Shown here: positions 45,569 through 52,386 of the stretch, piece by piece
Numbering within the stretch: the first letter of the stretch is position 1
How the letters are laid out: every line of letters starts with the position of its first letter
DNA from: Cellulomonas sp. JH27-2
Lineage (GTDB): Bacteria; Actinomycetota; Actinomycetes; Actinomycetales; Cellulomonadaceae
Direction: 5' to 3'
Length of the DNA: 64,000 nt
NCBI RefSeq assembly: GCF_014837175.1
Contig: NZ_JACYFR010000001.1
Coordinates: forward strand, 744,001-808,000
Made by a program: the position numbers and the translations under genes
The notes under the pieces: model-generated
The model's input: only the letters and a program-made list of their open reading frames with translations
Databases searched by the model: none
Told to the model about the DNA's origin: nothing

Positions 45569-47419
45569 ATGACGCAGCAGAGCACCACGACAGACCCGCA
45601 GGACCCGACCACGCCGGAACCCGTCGCGCACGAGCCGAGCCCGTCGGGCTTCGTCCCGCCGACGCACCGCCAGATCCTGACGATCCTCGGCGGCCTGATG
45701 ATCGGCATGTTCCTGGCCGCGCTCGACCAGACCATCGTCGCGACGTCCATCCGCACGATCGGCGACGACCTCAACGGCCTGTCCCTGCAGGCTTGGGTGA
45801 CCACGGCGTACCTGCTGACGGCCACCATCTCGACGCCGCTGTACGGCAAGCTGTCCGACGTCTACGGGCGCAAGCCGTTCTACATGCTCGCCATCAGCAT
45901 CTTCGTGCTCGGCTCGCTGCTGTCGGGGACCGCCACGTCGATGTACGAGCTGGCCATCTACCGCGGGCTGCAGGGGCTGGGCGCCGGCGGCCTCATGTCG
46001 CTGGCGATCACCATCCTGGGCGACCTCGTCGCACCGCGGGAACGGGCCCGGTACCAGGCCTACTTCCTAGCCGTGTTCGGCACGTCGTCGGTGCTGGGTC
46101 CGGTGATCGGCGGGTTCTTCGCGGGCGCGGACACCATCCTCGGCATCGCCGGGTGGCGCTGGGTGTTCCTCATCAACGTGCCGATCGGCATCGTGGGCGT
46201 CCTCGTCATCTGGCGCGTGCTGCACCTTCCGCCCCTCCAGCGCGTCGAGCACAGGATCGACTGGCCGGGCGCGCTGGCGCTGATCCTGGCCCTCGTCCCG
46301 CTGCTCGTCGTCGCCGAGCAGGGCCGGCTGTGGGGCTGGGACTCGACCAAGGCCGTGTCGTGCTACGCGCTCGGCGTGCTCGGCGTGGTCCTGTTCCTCC
46401 TCGCTGAGCGGCGCGCCAAGGCGGACGCGATCCTGCCGCTGTACCTGTTCAAGAACCGCACGTTCTCGGTGGGGGCGGGCGCCAACACCGTGATCGGCCT
46501 CGGCATGTTCGGCGGCCTGGCGACGCTGCCGCTGTACCTGCAGATCGTCAAGGGCCAGTCGCCGACGGAGGCGGGGCTGACACTGATCCCGTTCACGGTC
46601 GGCATCATGAGCGGCTCCGTGATCGCCGGCCAGACCACGTCCCGGACCGGCCGGTACAAGATCTTCCCGGTGCTGGGCACGATGCTCATGGTCGTCGGCG
46701 CGGTCGTGTTCTCGCGGGTCAGCGCAGACACGCACCTGCCGTTCGTCTTCGGGGCGTCGATCCTGTTCGGTCTGGGCCTCGGGTTCACGATGCAGCCACT
46801 GGTGCTGGCCGTGCAGAACGCCGTGCCCGTGCGGGACATGGGCGTCGCGACGTCGTCGTCGCTGTTCTTCCGGCAGATGGGCGGCACCCTCGGCACGGCG
46901 ATCTTCCTGTCCGTGCTGTTCTCGACGGTCAAGGACAACATCGCCGACGCGTTCGCGCGGCTCGCGAAGACACCCGCCTTTCAGGCCGCGCTCAACGACC
47001 CGAACGTGATGTCCGAGCCGCACAACGCGCTCGTCGGGAAGATCCTGCAGGGCAAGGCGAAGCTGGACCTCGATAACTCGTCGTTCATCGGCCATCTCGA
47101 TGACCGACTGGCGCGGCCGTTCCTGGAGGGTTTCGCCCAGTCGACCGACACGGTCATGGTCCTGACCGCGATCGCCCTGGTCATCGGCGTGGTGCTGGCG
47201 TTCATGCTGCCCGAGCTGCCGCTGCGGAACGTGTCGGGCATCCAGGGTCGGATGGACGACGACCACGCGCGGTCCGCCGGGCCCCAGGGCGTCACCGCCG
47301 TGGGCGGGACCGCGACGGTCGTCGCGCAGGCCGACCAGGACGCGCGCGTCAACCCCGGTCCGGGACCGCACCCGGCCGGGCCGGACGGTTCACAGGCAGC
47401 TTCCAGCGATCGTCAGTAG
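45569..47419 (+). CDS. MFS drug exporter, DHA2 family (EmrB/QacA type, 14 segments)
   Basis: The 616-residue transporter has about 14 membrane segments. Conserved motifs include LDQTIVATSIRTIGDDL (motif D1), GKLSDVYGRKP (motif A) and GLQGLGAGG (motif B), then AVFGTSSVLGPVIGGFF (motif C of antiporters). It would export drugs or toxic compounds in exchange for protons. A large loop near 470-525 precedes the last segment, and the C-terminus is a disordered Gly/Pro/Ala tail. GAAGG lies just before ATG 45569. It diverges from the copper operon across an inverted repeat. Confidence 0.93.
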   Translation: MTQQSTTTDPQDPTTPEPVAHEPSPSGFVPPTHRQILTILGGLMIGMFLAALDQTIVATSIRTIGDDLNGLSLQAWVTTAYLLTATISTPLYGKLSDVYGRKPFYMLAISIFVLGSLLSGTATSMYELAIYRGLQGLGAGGLMSLAITILGDLVAPRERARYQAYFLAVFGTSSVLGPVIGGFFAGADTILGIAGWRWVFLINVPIGIVGVLVIWRVLHLPPLQRVEHRIDWPGALALILALVPLLVVAEQGRLWGWDSTKAVSCYALGVLGVVLFLLAERRAKADAILPLYLFKNRTFSVGAGANTVIGLGMFGGLATLPLYLQIVKGQSPTEAGLTLIPFTVGIMSGSVIAGQTTSRTGRYKIFPVLGTMLMVVGAVVFSRVSADTHLPFVFGASILFGLGLGFTMQPLVLAVQNAVPVRDMGVATSSSLFFRQMGGTLGTAIFLSVLFSTVKDNIADAFARLAKTPAFQAALNDPNVMSEPHNALVGKILQGKAKLDLDNSSFIGHLDDRLARPFLEGFAQSTDTVMVLTAIALVIGVVLAFMLPELPLRNVSGIQGRMDDDHARSAGPQGVTAVGGTATVVAQADQDARVNPGPGPHPAGPDGSQAASSDRQ

Positions 47420-47458
47420 GTTCGAGGACACGATCCGCGACCCCCACCGGAGGCCCTG

Positions 47459-47902
47459 ATGCACGAGCACGGAAGCACCTGCACCAGCTGCATGGACCGA
47501 CGACAGATGCTGACGCGCGTCGGCACGGCTGGGGCGGTCGTCGCGGGCGTCGCCGTCCTGGCGGCCTGCAGCGGCGGCTCCGACACCCCGACCGCCACGC
47601 AGGGCGCCGACGGCTCGTTGGCGAAGGTCAGCGACATCCCGGTGGGCGGCGCGCTGTCAGCCAGGTCGGGCAGCGACAAGATCCTGCTCGTCCAGGCCAC
47701 CGCGGGGACCGTCACCGCGTACTCGGCGATCTGCACCCACCAAGGCTGCACCGTCGCGGCGGGCAAGAGCGACCTGACGTGCCCGTGCCACGGCTCGGTG
47801 TTCGACCTGACCGGCAAGCCGGTGTCGGGGCCCGCGACCGAGCCGCTGCCCGCCTTCGACGTGCACGTCGAGAACGGCGCCGTCTTCGCCGGGAAGGCCT
47901 GA
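47459..47902 (+). CDS. Rieske 2Fe-2S protein, Tat-exported lipoprotein
   Basis: The 147-residue protein opens with a short Cys/His-bearing leader (HEHGSTCTSCM), then a twin-arginine signal (MDRRQMLTRVG) and lipobox LAAC (about 34-37). The mature domain is a compact Rieske fold with complete ligands: Cys92 and His94 (CTHQGC) and Cys108 and His111 (CPCHGS), plus the disulfide pair Cys97/Cys110. It carries electrons at the outer membrane face. A small four-segment membrane protein follows after 3 bases; no cytochrome b is next to it. Confidence 0.93.
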   Translation: MHEHGSTCTSCMDRRQMLTRVGTAGAVVAGVAVLAACSGGSDTPTATQGADGSLAKVSDIPVGGALSARSGSDKILLVQATAGTVTAYSAICTHQGCTVAAGKSDLTCPCHGSVFDLTGKPVSGPATEPLPAFDVHVENGAVFAGKA

Positions 47903-47905
47903 GCC

Positions 47906-48310
47906 ATGGGCACCTGGGTGTCGGGGCCGCCTGCGACGTCGGCCGTGCTGCGCGGGCTGACGTCGGCGGCCGTGCTGCTGTCCGGCGTCGTGCACCTGCA
48001 GCTCTACTTCGAGGGCTTCAAGAACACGGACGTCGCGATCCCGTTTCTCATCAACGCCGCCGCGGGGCTCGTGATCGGCGTGCTGCTGCTGATCTGGCGG
48101 CACTGGATCCCGCTGTTGCTGGCCGCCGGCTTCGGGGCCGCGACCCTGGGCGCGTTCCTGCTGTCCACCACGTCGGGCGGATTCATGGGCGTGCACGAGG
48201 AGTGGCAGGGCGTGCCGATCTGGTCGTGCGCGATCGCCGAGATCCTGGCAATCGTGCTGGCCGTCGCGGCCTGGTTCGTCGAGCGCCGTCCGGTCCCGAC
48301 GACGGCATAG
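47906..48310 (+). CDS. Small four-segment membrane protein next to the Rieske gene
   Basis: The 134-residue protein has four membrane segments (about 14-32, 44-62, 67-86, 107-125) with His31 in VVHLQLYFEGF and the loop GGFMGVHEEW. I do not recognise the family. It begins 3 bases after the Rieske stop, so it is probably cotranscribed. It may anchor or serve as a partner of the Rieske protein (inferred). ATG 47906. Confidence 0.78.
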   Translation: MGTWVSGPPATSAVLRGLTSAAVLLSGVVHLQLYFEGFKNTDVAIPFLINAAAGLVIGVLLLIWRHWIPLLLAAGFGAATLGAFLLSTTSGGFMGVHEEWQGVPIWSCAIAEILAIVLAVAAWFVERRPVPTTA

Positions 48311-48311
48311 G

Positions 48312-48378
48312 CCGACTCAGCCGCCAGCCCGACTCAGCCGCGGCCACGACTCAGCCGCAGCCCGACTCAGCCGCGGCG
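48312..48378. repeat. Four-copy 17-base tandem repeat in convergent gap
   Basis: GACTCAGCCGC recurs at 48314, 48331, 48348 and 48364 (17, 17 and 16 bases apart), with similar CAGCC/GGCCA spacers. It fills the 83-base gap between the converging small membrane protein and the E2 gene. It may be a terminator-like or repetitive extragenic element. Confidence 0.7.
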
Positions 48379-48393
48379 TCAGACCGTGGCGCG

Positions 48394-49920
48394 TCAGCCC
48401 CAGACCAGGCCGTGCGCGGGCTCGGCCAGCACGCGCGCGACGTCGGCCAGCAGGCGCGAGCCCAGCTCACCGTCCACGAGGCGGTGGTCGAAGCTCAGGG
48501 CGAGCTGCGTGACGTGGCGGATCTTGATCTTGCCCTTGTGGACCCACGGCTGCTCGCGGATGGCGCCGAACGCCAGGATCGCGGCCTCGCCCGGGTTGAG
48601 GATCGGCGTGCCGGTGTCGATGCCGAACACTCCGACGTTCGTGATGGTGATGGTGCCGTCCGACATGTCGGTGGGCGTCACCTTGCCGGCGCGCGCGGTC
48701 GCGGTCAGGTCGGCGAGGCCGTCGGCCAGCTCGCGCAGGGAGAGCCGGTGCGCGTCCTTGATGTTCGGCACGACGAGGCCGCGGGGCGTCGCCGCCGCGA
48801 TGCCGAGGTTCACGTAGTGCTTGTAGACGATCTCCTGGGACTCGTCGTCCCAGGACGCGTTGATCTCCGGGTGCCGGCGGACCGCCAGCAGCAGCGCCTT
48901 CGCGGCGACGAGCAGCGGCGTGACGCGGACGTCGGCGAACTCGCGGTCGGCGCGCAGGCGCTCGACGAGCTTCATGGTGCGCGTGACGTCGACCGTGTGG
49001 AACACCGTGACGTGCGGAGCGCTGAACGCGCTCGAGACCATGGCCTCCGCGGTCCGCTTGCGCACGGACTTCACGGGGACGCGGGTCTGGCGACCGTCGG
49101 ACGACACCGTGCCCGACGCCAGCCACGGCTGGTCGTCGCCGGGGTAGGTGGCCAGCGTGCGGGCCTCCGCCTGCGCGGTGTGCGCGAGGACGTCCTCCCG
49201 CGTGACGATCCCGCCGGGCCCCGTGGGCGCGACGGAGTCGAGGTCGACGCCCAGGTCACGCGCGAGCTTGCGGACCGGCGGCTTGGCCAGGGTGTGGTGG
49301 CCGCGGTCGGGCGAAGGAGCTGACGGTGACGCGGGCGTGCCGGTCGTTGCGGGCGTGCCGGCCGTCCCTGTGCCGTCGGTGGCGGACGAGGCCGCCGCTC
49401 CCGCGCGTGGGCGTCGACCGGCGCCCGCGTCCGCGACGCCGTACCCGACGAGCACGGCCTGCCGCTCCGCGGGGGCCGGCTCGGTGACGGGCGCGCTCGC
49501 CTGAGCCGCGGGCGCGACCCGCGCAGCCTCGATCTCGTCGGCCCCGCCGGGCTCGACGCCGCGGTGCCGCTCTGCCCCGCCGACGTGCCGGACGGACCCG
49601 GTCACGACGGGAGCCTCGTCGGACTGCGCAGACGCCCCCTCGTCACTCGCCGGAGCCGCCGCAGCCGCACCGCCCGGGTCCACGTCGATCTCGATGATCG
49701 GCGTCCCGACGTCCACGGTGGTCCCGGGTTCGACGAGCAGCCGCGTGACGACGCCGGACCACGGGCTGGGCAGGTCGACGAGCGACTTGGCCGTCTCGAT
49801 CTCGACGATGGTCTGGTTGACCTCGACGGTGTCGCCGACCGCCACGTGCCAGGTGACGATCTCGGCCTCGGTCAGCCCCTCACCCGCGTCGGGGAGCGGG
49901 AACTGCTGGTACGTGGGCAC
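48394..49920 (-). CDS. E2 dihydrolipoamide acyltransferase of a 2-oxoacid dehydrogenase complex
   Basis: The 508-residue protein has an N-terminal lipoyl domain (1-80) with the lipoylated Lys in EIETAKSLVDL, a long Ala/Pro/Ser-rich linker, a peripheral-subunit-binding domain (about 215-250: PPVRKLARDLGVDLDSVAPTGPGGIVTREDV) and a catalytic domain whose active site is SFDHRLVDG. It moves the acyl group to coenzyme A. GTG 49920 has GAGGAG about 7 bases upstream. It is last in the E1alpha-E1beta-E2 operon. Substrate (branched-chain 2-oxoacids or pyruvate) is not settled by the sequence. Confidence 0.94.
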   Translation of the reverse strand: MPTYQQFPLPDAGEGLTEAEIVTWHVAVGDTVEVNQTIVEIETAKSLVDLPSPWSGVVTRLLVEPGTTVDVGTPIIEIDVDPGGAAAAAPASDEGASAQSDEAPVVTGSVRHVGGAERHRGVEPGGADEIEAARVAPAAQASAPVTEPAPAERQAVLVGYGVADAGAGRRPRAGAAASSATDGTGTAGTPATTGTPASPSAPSPDRGHHTLAKPPVRKLARDLGVDLDSVAPTGPGGIVTREDVLAHTAQAEARTLATYPGDDQPWLASGTVSSDGRQTRVPVKSVRKRTAEAMVSSAFSAPHVTVFHTVDVTRTMKLVERLRADREFADVRVTPLLVAAKALLLAVRRHPEINASWDDESQEIVYKHYVNLGIAAATPRGLVVPNIKDAHRLSLRELADGLADLTATARAGKVTPTDMSDGTITITNVGVFGIDTGTPILNPGEAAILAFGAIREQPWVHKGKIKIRHVTQLALSFDHRLVDGELGSRLLADVARVLAEPAHGLVWG

Positions 49921-49961
49921 TGACGGACTCCTCGGTGGTTCGAGTGCGGTGCGAGCGCGGG

Positions 49962-50993
49962 TCAGAAGGCGAGCGAGCGGTCGACGGCGTCCAGGACACG
50001 GTCGACGCTGGGCAGGTAGTCGTGCTCGATCTTCGCGACCGGGTACGGCACGTGGAAGCCCCCGACCCGCAGGACGGGCGCCTGAAGGTGGTAGAAGCAC
50101 TCCTCGGTGATGCGGGCGGCCACCTCGGCACCGGTCCCGTACAGGACGGGGGCCTCGTGCACGACGACGCAGCGGCCCGTGCGCTGCACGGACGCGGCCA
50201 CGGTCGCGGTGTCGAGCGGCGACAGCGCCCGCAGGTCGATGACCTCGATGCTGGTGCCCTCGGCGGCGGCGGTCTCGGCGGACTTGAGCGCGGTCTGCAC
50301 GGTGGGGCCGTACGCGACGAGCGTGACGTCCGTCCCGGCGCGGACGATGCGCGCGCCGTCGAGACCGTTGCCGGCGGGTGCGTCGAGGTCGACGTCGCCC
50401 TTCTCCCAGTAGCGCCCCTTGGGCTCGAAGAACATCACCGGGTCGGGCGACGCGACGGCCTCCTGGATCATCGCGTACGCCTGGGCCGGGCTCGACGGCG
50501 TGACGACGCGCAGGCCGGCCGTGTGCGCGAACAGCGCCTCCGGCGACTCGCTGTGGTGCTCGATCGCGCCGATCCCGCCGCCGTAGGGCACCCGGATGAC
50601 GACGGGCAGCGTGAGGCGTCCGCGCGAGCGGTAGTGCATCTTCGAGAGCTGCGTGGTGATCTGGTCGAAGGCCGGGAAGACGAAGCCGTCGAACTGGATC
50701 TCGCACACCGGCCGGTAGCCGCGCAGGGCGAGCCCGATCGCGGTGCCGACGATGCCGGACTCGGCCAGCGGGGTGTCGACCACGCGTTTCGCACCGAACT
50801 CGGCCTGCAGCCCGTCGGTGACGCGGAAGACGCCGCCGAGCTTGCCGATGTCCTCGCCCATGAGCAGCGTCTTGTCGTCGTCCGCGAGCGCCCGACGAAG
50901 GCCGAGGTTGATCGCCTTCGCGAACGTGATCTTCTGCGTGCCTGCCGGCACGGGCGCCTGCGCCGCGGGTGCGGCCGCCGTCGTGGTGCTCAT
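49962..50993 (-). CDS. E1 beta subunit of 2-oxoacid dehydrogenase
   Basis: The 343-residue protein matches the TPP-enzyme pyrimidine-binding and C-terminal domains: MGEDIGKLGGVFRVTDGLQAEFG, RVVDTPLAESGIVGTAIGLALRGYRPVCEIQFDGF, GGGIGAIEHHSESPEALFAHTAGL and the closing EVIDLRALSPLDTATV. It forms a heterotetramer with E1alpha. It starts by a 4-base ATGA overlap with the E1alpha stop. Sequence leans to the branched-chain (BkdB) subgroup. Confidence 0.94.
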   Translation of the reverse strand: MSTTTAAAPAAQAPVPAGTQKITFAKAINLGLRRALADDDKTLLMGEDIGKLGGVFRVTDGLQAEFGAKRVVDTPLAESGIVGTAIGLALRGYRPVCEIQFDGFVFPAFDQITTQLSKMHYRSRGRLTLPVVIRVPYGGGIGAIEHHSESPEALFAHTAGLRVVTPSSPAQAYAMIQEAVASPDPVMFFEPKGRYWEKGDVDLDAPAGNGLDGARIVRAGTDVTLVAYGPTVQTALKSAETAAAEGTSIEVIDLRALSPLDTATVAASVQRTGRCVVVHEAPVLYGTGAEVAARITEECFYHLQAPVLRVGGFHVPYPVAKIEHDYLPSVDRVLDAVDRSLAF

Positions 50994-52207
50994 CGGTGGC
51001 TCCCCTCGCCGTGGTGACCGTGCTCCAGGAACGACGACTCGTACCCCTGGAACCAGGCGCGCTCGGACTCGACGACCGAGTGCGGCGTGGCGTACACGTG
51101 CTCGAACATCGACGCGGGCGAGGGGCGGCCCATGCCACGCACGGTGGTGCGGACGTGCTCGCCGAGCGCCTCGCCCTCGGCGTCGAGCTTCTCGACGAAG
51201 TCCGCGGGGAGCTCGCCGATCGACTCGAGGTGGAGCCGGAGCCGGTCGATCGGGTCGCGCTGCCGCCAGTACTCCTCCTGCTCGGAGGAGCGGTAGCGGC
51301 TCGGGTCGTCGGACGTGGTGTGCGCGCCCATCCGGTACGTGAACGCCTCGATGAAGCTGGGACCGCCGCCCGAGTGGGCCCGCTGCAGGGCCTCCTGCGT
51401 CACGGCGTAGGTGGCGAGCACGTCGTTGCCGTCGACGCGGACGGCCGGGATGCCGACGCCGGGCGCACGGTTGGCGATCGGGACGCGCGCCTGGTGCGTG
51501 GTCGACTCGCTGATCGCCCACTGGTTGTTCTGGCAGAAGAAGACGATGGGGGCCTCGTTGACCGCGGCGAAGGTCAGGGCCTCGCTCACGTCGCCCTGGG
51601 CCGTGGCGCCGTCGCCGAAGTACGTGACGACGGCCGCGTCGCGCGTAGGGTCGCCGGTCCCGACGGCCCCGTCACGCTGGATTCCCATGGCGTAGCCGGT
51701 TGCGTGCAGGGTGTGCGAGCCGATGACCAGCGTGTACAGGTGGAAGCCGTGGTCGGCAGGGTCCCAGCCGCCGTGGTCCACCCCGCGGAACAGGCGCAGC
51801 AGGTCGGTCAGCTCGAGCCCGCGGACGTGGGCGACGCCGTGCTCGCGGTAGCTCGGGAAGACGTGGTCGAGCGGGCTGAGCGCGTAGGCGGACCCGATCT
51901 GCGCGGCCTCCTGGCCGAGCGACTGCGCGAACAGCGCCAGCTCGCCCTGTCGCTGGAGCGACGTGGCCTCATTGTCGAAGCGCCGCACCAGCACCATGTC
52001 GCGGTACATCGCGCGCAGGGCGTCGGCGTCCAGGTGCGCGACGAGGCCGTCGTACCGCTCGTCGTGCACCCGCTCGCCGCCGGGGGTGAGCAGCTGGACC
52101 AGGCCCTCGGTGCTCAGGGGTCCGGCGGGCTGGGTGGGTGCCTGCGCGTTCTGGATGCCGTCGGGGGTGTCGACGCCGGTCGCGTCGGCGGTGGCATTCG
52201 TGCTCAC
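50990..52207 (-). CDS. E1 alpha subunit of 2-oxoacid dehydrogenase
   Basis: The 405-residue subunit carries the TPP-binding GDGATAQGDVSEALTFAAVNEAPIVFFCQNNQWAIS segment and the phosphorylation-loop region RMGAHTTSDDPSRYR. With E1beta it decarboxylates the 2-oxoacid and passes the acyl group to E2. The C-terminal tail is His/Glu rich. GTG 52207 has AAGGAG 7-8 bases upstream. A double TetR-like operator lies 66-95 bases upstream. No E3 gene is near, so it must share dihydrolipoamide dehydrogenase with another locus. Confidence 0.95.
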   Translation of the reverse strand: MSTNATADATGVDTPDGIQNAQAPTQPAGPLSTEGLVQLLTPGGERVHDERYDGLVAHLDADALRAMYRDMVLVRRFDNEATSLQRQGELALFAQSLGQEAAQIGSAYALSPLDHVFPSYREHGVAHVRGLELTDLLRLFRGVDHGGWDPADHGFHLYTLVIGSHTLHATGYAMGIQRDGAVGTGDPTRDAAVVTYFGDGATAQGDVSEALTFAAVNEAPIVFFCQNNQWAISESTTHQARVPIANRAPGVGIPAVRVDGNDVLATYAVTQEALQRAHSGGGPSFIEAFTYRMGAHTTSDDPSRYRSSEQEEYWRQRDPIDRLRLHLESIGELPADFVEKLDAEGEALGEHVRTTVRGMGRPSPASMFEHVYATPHSVVESERAWFQGYESSFLEHGHHGEGSHR

Positions 52208-52272
52208 GCGTCGCTCCTTCGCGTGCCGCGGCCGGGAAGCCGCTCCGTTGCGTCCGAGGGGGTCTCTCGAAC

Positions 52273-52302
52273 CTACGACACCGTAGCCTACGGATCCGTA
52301 GG
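52273..52302. promoter_or_regulatory. Tandem TetR-type palindromes upstream of the E1-E2 operon
   Basis: Two touching palindromes share CTACG half-sites: CCTACGACACCGTAG-type (arms CTACG/CGTAG, 52273-52286) and the perfect 16-base CCTACGGATCCGTAGG (52287-52302). On the minus strand they overlap a plausible promoter (TTCCGC, 17 bases, TAGGCT). Such sites are typical of TetR-family repressors of acyl-CoA and branched-chain catabolism in actinobacteria. Confidence 0.75.
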
Positions 52303-52328
52303 TTGTGGCGGAAGCCCCCCACAACGCT

Positions 52329-52368
52329 CGACGGGCCCGGTTGTGGATGTCCACAACCGGGCCCGTCG
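52329..52368 (-). terminator. Very strong hairpin terminator
   Basis: A perfect 18-bp stem with a 4-base loop (one arm 52329-52346, the other 52351-52368) starts 18 bases past the stop of the minus-strand secreted-protein gene. There is no T tract. It also separates that gene from the E1alpha promoter region. Confidence 0.78.
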
Positions 52369-52386
52369 TGCGGTGTCGCCTGGTCC

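Noticed and set aside
48312-48378. CRISPR array
   Set aside because: Units are 17 bases with no unique spacers of constant length and no cas genes.
52329-52368. DnaA box or operator in the long palindrome containing GTGGATGTCCAC
   Set aside because: The internal match is not a consensus DnaA box, and position just past a stop codon with an 18-bp stem fits a terminator.
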